A stretch of DNA of 64,000 nucleotides. Source: Epiperipatus broadwayi (taxonomy: Eukaryota > Onychophora > Udeonychophora > Euonychophora > Peripatidae). The position numbers and the translations under genes are program-made. Below the pieces are notes generated by a model that worked only from the letters and a program-made list of their open reading frames with translations, did not search any database and had not been told where the DNA came from. Positions 1 to 13,282 of the stretch are shown piece after piece. The stretch's first letter is position 1, and each line of letters starts with the position of its first letter. Location of the stretch: assembly GCA_028023455.1 (NCBI GenBank), contig JAQFVV010006471.1, forward strand, positions 1,098,123-1,162,122, given 5' to 3'.

Positions 1-211
1 GTATGATTAAATTTTTAGTATCCAATTTATTAACATAACAAAATTAAAATATCTTTTAAAAAAAAATCTATCTGCCCCTTTTTTAATCAGTTTATAGCAT
101 TTTGAATTAATTATTTTCTAAGTACTTGCTGAATTATTATTACTAATATCTAATTGTATAATTATTGCCACTACTATTTAAAACAATAATATAATAATTA
201 AAAAAACTCAC
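1..211 (-). other. TOP3B: Start of the next TOP3B intron (partial)
   Basis: Minus-strand intron sequence starting with GTGAGT at 211 and running off the left edge. It is A/T-rich with no further exon visible. Confidence 0.75.
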
Positions 212-405
212 TTATTACATGCCAATTTCCACTTTGCTAAAGCATCTAAAACTATCACTCCTCTATCACATTCTGAACAATTACACACCCCAATAAATGA
301 TAATGAATGAGGGCAAACTGGATGTGTGCATTCACTACAGCCCATGCCTTTACGCATGTCAGGAAAAGGAGGATTACTATAACAATAAGGACACAATGAA
401 TAACT
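212..405 (-). CDS. TOP3B: TOP3B internal coding exon (cysteine-rich C-terminal region, downstream of the two exons)
   Basis: Seen: minus-strand acceptor after a T-run (TTTTTTTTCAG), then 194 bases starting in phase 0 with SYSLCPYCYSNPPF. It continues with DMRKGMGCSECTHP and a CNCSEC block, and ends at WKLACN plus two bases of a lysine codon. A consensus donor GTGAGT follows at 211-206. Known: these blocks match the cysteine-rich tail of animal topoisomerase III beta, with CPYC, CSEC and CNCSEC supplying zinc ligands. The tail contributes to nucleic-acid binding. The gene carries on to the left beyond the window, since the family continues with more cysteines and an Arg/Gly-rich end. The reading frame extends a little past the donor before a stop, but the perfect GTGAGT and the family alignment place the exon end at 212. 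Nothing looks broken, so the gene is probably functional. Confidence 0.93.
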
Positions 406-2050
406 CTGAAAAAAAAAAGGATATATATATATTAAGTTAAATGATTAATACAAAATATAATAGCAAAATGAAATAATCATAAAAAGTTAAATAAATTAAA
501 GAATATATTTATAAACAATGTTGAATGACTTATGTAATTATGTCAAATGATTTCTGCTTTTTATTCATTAACAGAGCATAAAAACCTCCCAGACAGTTTA
601 GATAAATGATCTACATGACATGAATTGAGAGAGGGATAATATAAATACCATACTCAATTTTTGATAAGTATTTAAGCACATTTTTTACTATAACTTTTAA
701 AACTAATTTAATCATATCTGACTGAATATTATGGCATGCTTTATAGATACCGAAACCACAACATATTGTTTCCATACTGCAAACATAGTAAAAATGTAAG
801 CAACCACTAAAATGCATTTTGACTGAATTAATTTTTTTAAATTAGCCCAGTCATTATACACTGCAAATGTTCTTTATTGTTATTCTATATTTATCTAAAG
901 TATCTCACATCATTTCACTTTACATGTTTAGCATGCATTTAATGATGACTATAGACATATTTAAGAATACATACACAAATGATTGTCCATTATTTTTTAC
1001 CACATTAAAAGTTATTATAATTCTTTTAACTTCAGATGTGAAGTATAATTTCTCATTAATGATCAACTATATCTTTTTATTACTTATAACTGTATGATTC
1101 CATTTTCTTATTCAACATTTTGACTTCCTTCTCTAATACACAATATATAATATGTTATTTAAATATATAAGAATTATTAAAAGACTGTAATTGTCAATGA
1201 GTATGTGCTAGAAATGTGACATTTGTAAGTGAATTGTAAATAATCATTTTTATTTTTGCCAGTGTCTCTATATATTTTTGAGATTTAGGAATGATAAACT
1301 GAGCTTTAAAAAAATAAATATAAAAATTTTAGGCAATGAGTAAAAAATGTCAAAGGTTATACAAAAAAATAGGATCACATGAAATTGTAAACAATAATAA
1401 AAATATATTTGACTTTTAATTTTAAAAAAAGTCTATATATGTGACATTAAAAAATATATATAATTAATTTCTGATCTAATAAAATATGATTGATAATCAT
1501 TTGTTATATATATATATATCAATATTAACAATCATTTAAGCAATCCAATTTTTAGATAAAAAAAAAAGTGAGAGAAAAAATTATAAAACGTAAATAAATT
1601 CAAATTAATCTTTAAACCATCATGAGTTATTTTTTGAAAAGCTTTTTATTTGATAATAGTCTTTCTTATGTTTGAGTTGACTGTAATTTTCCATTGTATT
1701 CTATCTTTAGCCATATTCTCGCACTAAAAGCAATCATGGTAGCACTTCTGTAGAGGGTCTTTAAAATATTTTTTATAATGAAATGACTAATCAGTCGTAG
1801 AACATATTCGACCAAGTAGACTGAAAAAAAATATTTTGCTTTATTTCGCATAATCAATCAAATGCATTTTTACTCTTATAGTTTGAAGATTTAATATCAC
1901 CTCATAAGGTAAGTCTGAAGAACATATTGATTAGGCTTATAATCATACAATCAAAAAGCATTCATAAATGAATTCGACCTTGTGTCTTCTTCATACTGCT
2001 TTGAGAGAGAATCAATATCTCACTTTTGCTATACATACAACTAATTTAAA
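406..2050. other. A/T-rich intron sequence, no feature recognised
   Basis: Short open frames here are random in A/T-rich DNA. There is a short (TA)n run near 1505-1520. I see no gene, RNA or transposon terminus. Confidence 0.5.
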
Positions 2051-3350
2051 TGAAATAGTTATGGTAATAAAAACCATCTCCAACTTGTTAGATATAGCAG
2101 AGACACATTCTAATGTTCCTTAATACTCTCTAGCTGATAATCAAAGAAGCAAAATATTGCTGACTTTTTTACCTCCCATTGCTAGCTGGTAAACATTTGA
2201 GTTTTTAAACATTAATTGTTAAAGCAAATTGTAGATTGCATTCAAAATATTAAAAACATTCTATAGATTATTTTTGATATATGCTTCATAAACTTTTCTA
2301 CAAACTGATCCCAAGTCACAATCAGCATCAATATATTCATTTAATAGCAATTTTCATTTCAAATAAGTAAGATCTTCAGTTACTAGTAGTAATCCTCTCT
2401 CACCAACATACACAATATGTGAAGAACATAATATGAATAAATTTCTAAGATTAACTATTACTTCCAGGAAAATCTCAAAACTCAATTAACAGTTGTATGC
2501 CTTGACCAAACCAATAAAAGTACTACATAAATCATATATTTGCTTATAATACTTTTCTTGGATTTGCCTAGTAATAAATAAAAATATTTATAGCACCTCC
2601 TGAATCTCTTAAAAATCATGAATGTTTGCTAATCACTCATTTATGATTAGAAATAATCTATTCAAGAGTATAATAACATTTTATTTTTCCCTTATTTTTA
2701 TAAATTATAACAACAGAAATTTTCTTAAGTTCAGATTGCTAATATTCATAGATCCATATAAAATCTGACTAAATTTCTGTTGGAGCAAATATATCACCAT
2801 TACATGTTAAAATTTCTCTAAAAATTTTATCAGAATAAACAACCTTTCTACTTTTAAGTGTACCATCCACTGATTTTAGTAGAATTATATAGTTTTTAAG
2901 ATCCATATTATTTTCAATGCATAAAAAATAGTTCAAAAATAATTATGTCAGCAAATGACTGTATTTCCATTACAATTTTACTTTATACCATTCTTAAGTC
3001 ATTTTAACAATTATTAACAAACTTCTGCATTAATTTCTTATAGTGCTAACATGAATCCTGAGTTACTTTAATATTCAGTCATTCAGAGATAATAATATTT
3101 GTTTTTCATTAAGTCATTAATGGGATTACTGTCAAAAAAATCAGTAAATTTAAAAACACTATCTTGTATTGTATATTCAAAATATTTGTTAAGAAAATTC
3201 CAGTCTCACTAATATAGTCATCTTGAAAGTAAAAACTAGTAATTTTAGTGTTTAACAGTTGTTGAAATGCGGCACAAAAAGCAGTTGCTTTTAAAGAACA
3301 ATTTTTATATGTCCTCCAATATGTTTGCAAAAGCATCAATTTATTAATGA
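2050..3350 (-). pseudogene. LINE reverse-transcriptase remnant
   Basis: Seen: read on the minus strand, scattered frames resemble a non-LTR endonuclease-reverse transcriptase. An upstream SVDGTLK-like stretch lies near 2.8-2.9 kb, LLNRLF near 2.67 kb, and RQIQEKYYKQIYDL then LVKAYN at about 2.49-2.57 kb. Known: the order (sequence before RT block 1, LLNRL, then RQ.QEKC.EQ..DLY.AFIDL.KAFD) is the first half of the RT in RTE/Jockey-like LINEs common in aquatic invertebrates. Several frameshifts and stops break it, so it is dead. No 5' end, poly(A) tail or target duplication could be fixed, and the limits are approximate. The same family appears again at 60.16-62.25 kb. Confidence 0.55.
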
Positions 3351-3995
3351 CAGTCCTTTTAATCTTGGAGATTATTAACCTATAATCTGTTTAATAATTG
3401 GCATATTTAGTATTTATGCAAAACTGATTTCTTCTACATTCTGATCTGTAATTATAATGCAATTCATATAAAATGTTATTGATTTGAATGTGGATGCATT
3501 CATATTTCTATGTAGCTATTAATCTTTCTAAACAAAATGTTCACAATAGTCAATCCTTATATGATCTAAAAAATTAATAAAAACTGGAGTCACAAACCCA
3601 ATTGTATTATTTACAATAACTGTTTACATAGTTTGTTCCTTCTACTAATAGATGTGTTAAAATCTTCATTCTTGACATTAAAGCAATAGCATTATTCAAC
3701 AAAAAATATGATTTTTCTATATATAAAATGATTTGGGTCAAATGAAGAATCGGTTCAGTGAGAAATGCATCTTAAGAGTCATTTAACTTTCTTAGATGTC
3801 TTTATAAGTGTTTGACAGTTGTGGGTGATGGAGTAAAAGTTGAAAACATATTTATAGAATATATTGTCGTATGTTTATATGAGTATGTTAAAATACATAC
3901 ACATATAAAGCTAGAAAACACTTATGCGTTATATATGTCTGTATATATGTTGCAGTACAGGCATTCTTCGTATACCTGAAATTTAATTGTAAATG

Positions 3996-4141
3996 TAGGA
4001 GATTTAAATACAGACTTTCAAGCACCCTTCAAGTATCCACACTATCTTATACTACTGGTACACAAGACCACATGTGTATCAGTAGTATGAGATAGTGTAA
4101 ATAGTTGAAGGGTACTTGAAAGTCTATGTTCAAATCCCCTA
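3996..4141. repeat. Small foldback (inverted repeat), family A
   Basis: Two arms of about 65 bases face each other around a short centre near 4068. The left arm starts TAGGAGATTTAAATACAGAC; the right arm is its near reverse complement and ends AAATCCCCTA. The block GACTTTCAAG next to the ends recurs in the large palindromes at 17.1 kb and 60.7-61.9 kb, so this looks like a deletion derivative of one foldback family. Confidence 0.7.
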
Positions 4142-6936
4142 TATTTAAAAATAAATGTAATAAATATAAATAAAAAATAAAATTAAAACTTATTGAAGCA
4201 GTAAATAAAAAAATTAGTTTTACTAAAAGATTAATTATAAATTTAGAAAACAACCTTAATTAAATTCTTAAGAAGCAAGATATAACAGAATTCCATCAGA
4301 AAATAATCTTAAACTAAGTAATTAAAAACAATTAAAAATGAGAAGATATTACTAGTAATCAGATGCATCTACAGATAAAAAATATTAAACAATGTCAACC
4401 AATTAGAACAGGAGTTCTAATAATTAATTATAAGTGATGAATTGGTCTGAAAGAGAAACCAAGTGACACGCTTGTGGAATCTACATGCGTGCAGATACAC
4501 TTGGCAACAACATGATACTGGATGTCATTGTATGTTGGCTTAGATAGCTTCTACCATGGAAAGTCTTGCTTCCACATGTGACAAAGCAGGTCTAAGGACT
4601 TGAATAGATCACATTGGCCTTTATCATTATTTTAGTACGCTTTCAGGTCTGTAAGTAAGCTGTAAATAATTTGTTAATATATATGTAATATTAATATTCT
4701 TATGTTTGTATTATTTATGTATTAATCCATAATCCCAAATTGCTGCAATGTCATTTTACCAGGTAAAATTTATATAAGCCTATATATGAATCTTAGCATA
4801 GGGAATGCTTTCAGATATAGCATATTGTATTAAACTTCCCAGAAAATTCAGCACTATATATTTTTTTTTTCACTCAATACACAGAAATGGCTCTTCCAAA
4901 AACATTTGTTCCTTTGCAAAACAAGTTGAAACTACATCAATTTCATAATTCAAAAATTACAAAAGCTTCCTAAAGTCAGATTTTGAAGAGTTCACATCTA
5001 TTAATATTTACACATTTCATGCATTTAAATTAAAAAACAAAAAAACAATTGAAAGAATCCCTATTTTCCCACTTTATTGATCTTGCAATTATTTCTACTA
5101 ATTAAGTAGAAAATCTAATCAGGTTTTGTGAGACAAATCATTCTGAGCCCATCTTCCTTAAGTGATGAAACTCCCACTTCCAAACCAGTTCCAAGTGATA
5201 TATTATGATTTCTATTATCTCATACAAATTTATAATTAAAAATGCAGTCTGTTACACCTATCCCATTATTGTTTTCCAAACCCAAGAGTTTTACACACTT
5301 TACATAGTTAACATTCTTGAAAAGTTTGATTAGAAACACAATTACTGTGCATGTTATAAAAGAATGGAAAAGTGGTTGCACAAACACACAATCCTGGTAT
5401 AAATTAATGCTAAATTAAATGAAAAACAATGACCTAAAAAACAAAATGAAAATACAGACTAAGTCTTTAATTATATATCTGTTTAAAAAAAAAAACCCAT
5501 TTAAAATTTTTACAACATAAGATACAGAATTGTTACATAGTCTTTTTTTTATTTTACCAATTGAATTGTAATAACTGAAGAGAAAACTAATGTTAGGGAA
5601 TTTACATGATGTAATTGTTCAGTTTAATAGTATAGTAGCTTTCTAGTGAGCACACAATCCCTAGTTCAATTCTGATTAAGGGAAATAGAAAAGAACAGCA
5701 GCACAACAATAACTATGAGACTTATGGCAAAAGTAGATAAAAATTACTGCTTGATCTATGAACCAGAAGAAATGTCAGAGTCATCCAAGAAAAGCTAACT
5801 TTTAAAAACCAAACAGCAGTATAACTATATAATGGTTTGAAGGCTATAAATAAATAAGGTTAAATGGAATGTCTTTAATGCTCATTCTATAGGAATGCAA
5901 ATGAGAGATAAGTATGACTTGGAAATTCTTAAATGACTTTCTGAAATCGTCATAAATCACAGATAACTAAACACAAGTAAATGAGTGTCTGTGTCTTCTA
6001 GAGCTACATTTACTTTTTAATTTTAAAATCTATATTCAAAAGATTAAAGTAACTCACAATTAAAAAAAAAAATTAATTGTAAAAATTAATATAAAAATAA
6101 ATAAATAATAATTGCAAAATAGATATAAATGCATATATTAAATAATTTTAAAGACTAGTTTCTAGATTATTAAAGAATCTCTTTTGGACTATTTAATTTT
6201 AACCCCCTCTAGCTTTTTCACTCAATCAATTTAAGATCAATACTGATTCACATGTACTGCCAGTTACAAGCTTACTATTTGGAAATGGTAATTCACATCA
6301 GAGACAACCTCAGTTTAAGAAACAACTGCTAGGAAGTAATAGAGGGATTAAAAAGTGAAAGACTGCAAACAAAATTCTCTTACTTGTGCATCTTGAAATC
6401 AATTTGTGTGGCAAGTTTGAGAAAGCCAACAAAAACAAACAGCTAAAAGAGTCATTGCATCTCAAATGTGAACATTTTAAATACTTTTTAAAGTTTTCTT
6501 TTTCTCCAACTAATTTGATTCTGGCTTTATTACAAAGTTTAGCAATTTCTCTTCAAAGTTAAGATACCTACAGACATAAAAATTTGCTGAAATAAGATAT
6601 CTAAAAAATTCAATACTAGCAAATAAAAATATAACCGATTTGTATTTTTTAAAAAAAGTTATTATTTTTTAAATCTATCAATTTTTTTTTTTTAAATCTC
6701 AGGTTACAATCTATTAGCTAAAAATAAAATTATACTGTCAGATGAAAAAATTTTTAAAAGAAATATATTTTGAAAAATTAATTTTATTAGCCGGTGAGTG
6801 CATTTAAAAACTAAACAATTAATTGGTTATGAATTTTACTAAATTAAATAATTTTTCAAATTTTATGAATGTGATTTATAGGACAATTACTCGCCTAAAG
6901 AATACATAAAAATTCTTTAATCAAAGTGCCTTAGCT
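4142..6936. other. A/T-rich intron sequence, no feature recognised
   Basis: A slightly more mixed-base stretch at 4440-4620 has no recognisable coding or terminal structure. The rest is A/T-rich unique-looking DNA with homopolymer runs. Confidence 0.45.
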
Positions 6937-7376
6937 CGGGGGTGTCCAACAAGTTGATCGTGATCTACCGGTCGATCGCAAAGCCATTTTTGGTCGATCG
7001 CGGAGCCAATCTGGAAAGAGCTATTGGGTAACAAGTGAAACAAATTATGTCAAGATTTCAATTTTTTTTTGTTTTTGTTCTAATTTTTTTTTCAATTCTA
7101 GATAGGTGAAGTCCACTAAGCCGTATCATTATTGAAAATAATATTTTTAATCTTGATTTAATGTAGCATTTGAATTAATAAATATTGTTAATAATTACTC
7201 ATGTTGCTTTAATTCCCCGGGACAAGAGTTTTTTGGCCCGTTAAATAATTGTTATTTTTTACTAGGTAGATATATAAAAATAGTATGTATTTCACACCTC
7301 CCTCCACTTAGATTACGCCTATGGCAACAAGTCGATTGCAAATAAATCTTATGAACACAAAAGTTGGCCACCCCTG
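6937..7376. mobile_element. hAT-type MITE with GGGGTGTCCAAC / GTTGGCCACCCC ends
   Basis: Seen: the left end CGGGGGTGTCCAAC and the right end GTTGGCCACCCCTG are near-perfect terminal inverted repeats about 440 bases apart. Just inside the left end is a CG-rich block (ATCTACCGGTCGATCGCAAA, partly repeated). Flanking 8-mers CCTTAGCT and CTCAGCCT agree only loosely, as expected for an old 8-bp duplication. Known: CAGGGGTGKCCAAC termini belong to a widespread group of non-autonomous hAT elements. No coding capacity. Confidence 0.75.
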
Positions 7377-7449
7377 CTCAGCCTATATGTTTCATCAATT
7401 AGCAATTTATTTTATTCTCACACTTTTATGCTATCAAGTATAAGCTTTA

Positions 7450-8450
7450 TAATCAATTAATGCTAGGATAATGGTGCTTAATAAATCCTTATCTAGTGCT
7501 GCCCTATCCAAATATCCACAGACTAGTTTCTTGGTTATGGCTTTTATCAGCTCAGAGCTATTTGAATTTTCTTTTTAACTGTGCCCTTGAACATTTTTTG
7601 GGATCTGCAGTCATTTTTATTTTTGTTATATTATCAAGCTACCAGTCCATAATGAAAAAACTCATTTATTTGCCTGCATACGTATATAAATCTGAAACCA
7701 GTCAGTTTCTATATACTGTATTATGATCTTAGGTTTTTTATAACTTTAAATACTTTTATTTTTTGGCCAAAATTGGTACAAAATCAATAAGATACTACAT
7801 AACCAACAATTGTATCAATTCTAATCAAAGAATAAGATTGTCTAAGGTTACAAAAAAATTAATGTCAACATACTAGAAATTGGACTGATGGAACTACACA
7901 GGCAAACAATCTTGGATTGAAAATATTAATATTTTTTTTTTTTAGTTTGGGCTGGCAACTTGATAATATAGCAAAAAATAAAAAATGATTGCTAGAGGGA
8001 AAGTGCATTAAATCCAAAAAAAAAAGATCCAAGTGCACAGATACAAAAAAAATGTCCAAAATGCTCTTCACTAAGGAAAGCCATAAGCTTAGATAGGATA
8101 GCACTGGATAAAGATTTATTAAGCATTATCATTTAGTATCTAATACTTAAACTAGATGGTGCAAATTTAATGAGAAGAATTTGCTAATGAATGTTTTCAT
8201 TTTGGGTTGGTAGCTTGATAATATAACAAAAAATATAACATGGATACTAGAGAAAAAGTATGTTAGATCTAAAATAGATTTAAGTGCATAGCTAAAAAAT
8301 AAAAAAAATCCAAGATCCTTCTGATGAAAGTCATAAACTAAAAATTATTCTAAGATTTCTTCGAATAGGATTATACTAGATAAGAATTTATTAAGCACTA
8401 GAATATGATATTTATTGACTATTAAAGTTTAAAGTAAATTACATAAAAGT
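7450..8450. repeat. Foldback family B: inverted pair plus one extra arm
   Basis: Three related segments occur in a row. The arm at about 7450-7720 contains CTTAATAAATCCTTATCTAG and an ATCCACAGACTAGTTTCTTG block. About 7865-8160 is its reverse complement. About 8160-8450 is a second copy in that same reverse orientation. The same CAGACTAGTTTC motif recurs at 14.4 kb and 23.5 kb. No protein is encoded; open frames on either strand are palindrome artefacts. Confidence 0.6.
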
Positions 8451-8531
8451 AATGAGAATAGAATAAGTTGCTAATAAATATTTTTTTATTAAACATTAAA
8501 ATAAATTTTCCCAAAATGATTACCACTATAT

Positions 8532-10638
8532 TGTAACGATATATAAATAAGTCGTTACATTAATTTAAAATAAAAACTTAAAAATTCACAAATAAAAGTA
8601 AAAAACTAAACGCTAAAATTAAAATGTTTGTTATACGTATATACATTCGCACAGATGCTAAACTTTAAAAATATTTTTTTTCATAAACAAAAAAAAAAAG
8701 TATTTGAACGTATTTTTTTAAATAAAAAAATACAAGATTGAAATATAAAAATATTTTAATAAAAAAATAACGTAAGTTAAAATAAAAACAGGTATTATTT
8801 AATTCCTGTAATCTGTAAATGGAAATGATTGTTTATTAATTATCTAAAAGCTGTGTAATTAAAAAGTCAGATGAAAAGTTAGATAAGAGAAGAAAGATTT
8901 TAGCTTGACCAATGGAAGCGGATGGGGGCCCGGACCATAGCGAAGGGACAGAACAGTGACGTTTTTGTTCATGGAATCCATGGGAGGACTGTAGGAGGAA
9001 AAAAATGTTGGGTTCCAGTGTTTTTCCAACTTGATTTGATGACAACGGTGGGACGCACTTGCCGTTCTCTCTCATTTTTTTTGTTTGTTTGAGAGAGGAA
9101 TAAAGTGAGGGGACTGTGATGCCAGAGTGGAGCTAGCTAGTGCTACCTCCAGAACATTTTCTTCCAATGGAGACGCCATGGGAATTGCCAACAGGAACCT
9201 GGACTCTTATACTGTAAGCTATATTGACATGAACTCTAAATTTAAAAAAATAACTAAGAACTTTCGTTCAAGCTTATGAACTTCTATCTGACTTTTAAGT
9301 TTTTAAATCAAATTAATAATGTTTAATTTTATATGTTTCCCGATTGATAAACATCATTTCCATTTTTTTTTTTTTTTTTATTGTAAAGATTATTTAAATG
9401 TATGAAATTTAAGTTGTTTATAGACGCTTGCATGGATTCGTTTGCAGTTAATTATATTTTGGTTTTCATATTTGATCAAAATATATAGACATTCGATAAA
9501 TAATGATACCTTACGGTGAGTATCTAAAATGTATTTATTCGGATGTCTTTTAAGTTATTGGTGACAACGCAAGTATCTTATGGTGAATACTATTGGGTTA
9601 CTTATAAGTTTCCCTCTGCGATTGTCGGTATCAATAATTTTGTATTTTGATCGTTTATGTTTATTTTGAAATGTTTTTGACCGTGGAATCTATGTAATCG
9701 ATCTATACCCAACATTTTTAAACAAATCTGTGCGAACGTATTTAAATGTTAAAATTAAGTCGGGCGTGAATGGCTATATAGTTTTGTAAAGTTGTATTAA
9801 GGGAGGGTAATCTTAGGTTATTCATTTCGTAGTTAAATTGGTTCAATGGATTGGATATATTTGTGTAATTAGTAGATGTAGTATGAGGTCCGCTACGGGC
9901 AGGATTATAGATATACGCCACACACTCTCTGTTTGCCTATGGATGGGTTTGTAAGTCGGCAGAAGACCGCAGTCCATTCCTATGGAGTTTTTTGTTTATT
10001 GATCTACTTGCCAACAGATGTCACATTCCTGTTGGTGGAGAGTCAATGTCTTCTCTATTTCTACTTATTGTTCAGATGTACATTCCTGACAATATAGTAT
10101 TTTGTGTTGTCGTATCATGCTACACTGAATACATGAATGTATCAGATGGATTGGCGCCAGTTGATTGCGAAATTTGTTGCCTAAGGTTAAATCAGGGAAG
10201 AATATTTTCCTTTCAAATGCAGACCTATGTAGTCCATTCATACTCGACCCTCTAAATAAATAGTAAACTCATTATTTGCAATCTACTTAAATTTAGAATT
10301 AAAGATCAATATAAAATTATAAACGTTAAATTTATTCCTCAAAATTTAAATATTATTTTATATGTGCGTAAATAAATATTTTTATGTGTTAATTTCTGGC
10401 AGTGGCTCTTATTCTTTTATATTTAAGATATAAAATTTATAGATTTTTATCTCTGCGTCTCCGCTGAGCTAGTGACTTGGGCTAACGGTCGGAATATTTA
10501 AAGAAAGTGGAATCTTAACAGCGCGTATCTGCCTACTTTATAAATTTTTCTAGGCTCAAATGCCTAGATGGCGCTCTGTAGAGCAGATATCGTAGTTTGC
10601 AGTTAGATTCGATCTTCACTTTCATTCCGATTGGTACA
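8532..10638 (+). repeat. 5' LTR of the 8.5-13.8 kb element
   Basis: A 2107-base LTR with TGTAACG...GGTACA ends. The first 27 bases form an imperfect hairpin (TGTAACGA against TCGTTACA). A G/C-richer block at about 8890-9210 contrasts with the A/T-rich host and may hold the promoter and leader, including a donor-like CTGTAAGC near 9214. An 87-codon frame at 9992-10255 is shared with the other LTR but resembles nothing I know. Confidence 0.75.
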
Positions 10639-11181
10639 AACTGGCTACCCAACTTGGGCCGATCTTTAATAAACACGAGTGCCCTGAGAATTTTAAAAGT
10701 GAATCATGCCCGTAAATTTTTTTTCTGAAATAGTATAAATAGATTTGTTGTATTGACGTGGAGTTACACTTTGAAATTTTGTCTTAAAGGTACTGCCAGT
10801 CGAAAAATTGCGCATATGTAGAGATAAATTCGAGGAATAAAAACTAATAAATAAAACATAATAATAAATATAAATCATAATTTTTTTTAAAAAAAAGTCT
10901 TGTTTAAAATTTAATCGTTCAACTTGCCTAAGTAATAGTTAAAGGTAGGAGAAATGAAACTTGGAAGGGAGGGGGCAGAAATTTAGCTGGTAATAAGGAA
11001 TCAACAGTCAACATTTTTTTTTAATCATTATATTTGTGTGTAATTACTGTTTTGTCTTGTAAAAAAAAGTTTTGTCCTTTTGAAATTTTCATATATAATC
11101 AATTTGTGTAACGTAATTACTAACACTAAGTAAATTTTTTTTTTTTTAATGTTTTTTGTTTTTTGAGGAAGTTTACTGATA
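10639..11181 (+). other. Interior of the 8.5-13.8 kb LTR element, non-coding
   Basis: 543 bases begin with a TGG-type primer-site-like sequence and include an AATAAA near 10669, a TATAAATA near 10734 and a purine-rich run GGAAGGGAGGGGGCAGAAA near 10960-10980. I see no gag, protease, RT or integrase trace. No clean polypurine tract abuts the 3' LTR. Confidence 0.55.
10642..10659 (+). promoter_or_regulatory. Putative primer-binding site
   Basis: TGGCTACCCAACTTGGGC begins 3 bases after the LTR. It resembles the tRNA-Lys-type site TGGCGCCCAACGTGGGGC with several differences; the tRNA is not securely identified. Confidence 0.4.
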
Positions 11182-13282
11182 TGTAACGATATATAAATAT
11201 GTCGTTACATTAATTTAAAATAAAAACTTAAAAATTCGCAAATAAAAGTAAAAAACTAAATGCTAAAATTAAAATGTTTGTTATACGTATATACATTCGC
11301 ACAGATGCTAAACTTTAAAAATATTTTTTTTCATAAACAAAAAAAAAAAGTATTTGAACGTATTTTTTTAAATAAAAAAATACAAGATTGAAATATAAAA
11401 ATATTTTAATAAAAAAATAACGTAAGTTAAAATAAAAACAGGTATTATTTAATTCCTGTAATCTGTAAATGGAAATGATTGTTTATTAATTATCTAAAAG
11501 CTGTGTAATTAAAAAGTCAGATGAAAAGTTAGATAAGAGAAGAAAGAGATTTTAGCTTGACCAATGGAAGCGGATGGGGGCCCGGACCATAGCGAAGGGA
11601 CAGAACAGTAACGTTTTTGTTCATGGAATCCATGGGAGGACTGTAGGAGGAAAAAAATGTTGGGTTCCAGTGTTTTTCCAACTTGATTTGATGACAACGG
11701 TGGGACGCACTTGCCGTTCTCTCTCATTTTTTTTGTTTGTTTGAGAGAGGAATAAAGTGAGGGGACTATGATGCCAGAGTGGAGCCAGCTAGTGCTACCT
11801 CCAGAACATTTTCTTCCAATGGAGACGCCGTGGGAATTGCCAACAGGAACCTGGACTCTTATACTGTAAGCTATATTGACATGAACTCTAAATTTAAAAA
11901 AATAACTAAGAACTTTCGTTCAAGCTTATGAACTTCTATCTGACTTTTAAGTTTTTAAATCAAATTAATAATGTTTAATTTTATATGTTTCCCGATTGAT
12001 AAACATCATTTCCATTTTTTTTTTTCTTATTGTAAAGATTATTTAAATGTATGAAATTTAAGTTGTTTATAGACGCTTGCATGGATTCGTTTGCGGTTAA
12101 TTATATTTTGGTTTTCATATTTGATCAAAATATATAGACATTCGATAAATAATGATACCTTACGGTGAGTATCTAAAATGTATTTATTCGGATGTCTTTT
12201 AAGTTATTGGTGACAACGCAAGTATCTTATGGTGAATACTATTGGGTTACTTATAAGTTTCCCTCTGCGATTGTCGGTATCAATAATTTTGTATTTTGAT
12301 CGTTTATGTTTATTTTGAAATGTTTTTGACCGTGGAATCTATGTAATCGATCTATACCCAACATTTTTAAACAAATCTGTGCGAACGTATTTAAATGTTA
12401 AAATTAAGTCTGGCGTGAATGGCTATATAGTTTTGTAAAGTTGTATTAAGGGAGGGTAATCTTAGGTTATTCATTTCGTAGTTAAATTGGTTCAATGGAT
12501 TGGATATATTTGTGTAATTAGTAGATGTAGTATGAGGTCCGCTACGGGCAGGATTATAGATATACGCCACACACCCTCTGTTTGCCTATGGATGGGTTTG
12601 TAAGTCGGCAGAAGACCGCAGTCCATTCCTATGGAGTTTTTTGTTTATTGATCTACTTGCCAACAGATGTCACATTCCTGTTGGTGGAGAGTCAATGTCT
12701 TCTCTATTTCTACTTATTGTTCAGATGTACATTCCTGACAATATAGTATTTTGTGTTGTCGTATCATGCTACATTGAATACATGAATGTATCAGATGGAT
12801 TGGCGCCAGTTGATTGCGAAATTTGTTGCCTAAGGTTAAATCAGGAAAGAATATTTTCCTTTCAAATGCAGACCTATGTAGTCCATTCATACTCGACCCT
12901 CTAAATAAATAGTAAACTCATTATTTGCAATCTACTTAAATTTAGAATCATAGATCAATATAAAATTATAAACGTTAAATTTATTCCTCAAAATTTAAAT
13001 ATTATTTTATATGTGCGTAAATAAATATTTTTATGTGTTAATTTCTGGCAGTGGCTTTTATTCTTTTATATTTAAGATATAAAATTTATAGATTTTTATC
13101 TCTGCCTCTCCGCTGAGTTAGTGACTTGGGCTAACGGTCGGAATATTTAAAGAAAGTGGAATCTTAACAGCGCGTATCTGCCTACTTTATAAATTTTTCT
13201 AGGCTCAAATGCCTAGATGGCGCTCTGTAGAGCAGATATCGTAGTTTGCGGTTAGATTCGATCTTCACTTGCATTCTGATTG
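11182..13282 (+). repeat. 3' LTR of the 8.5-13.8 kb element (visible part)
   Basis: It matches 8532-10633 over its whole visible length, with about 20 substitutions, a 2-base insertion and a poly-T length change. It stops at the gap six bases short of the LTR end. Those bases (GGTACA) reappear at 13783-13788. Confidence 0.8.

Noticed and set aside
611-1097. Short frames at 611-817 and 867-1097
   Set aside because: They have A/T-driven composition, no domain and no splice or promoter context.
8836-9075. A minus-strand frame in the G/C-rich part of the 2.1-kb LTR (also 11509-11727)
   Set aside because: It is disrupted by a 2-base insertion in the other copy and has no recognisable domain.
9992-10255. 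An 87-codon frame conserved in both copies of the 2.1-kb repeat (also 12641-12904)
   Set aside because: The repeats are about 99% identical overall, so conservation is expected. The two codon changes I see are both amino-acid changing, and no family is recognised.
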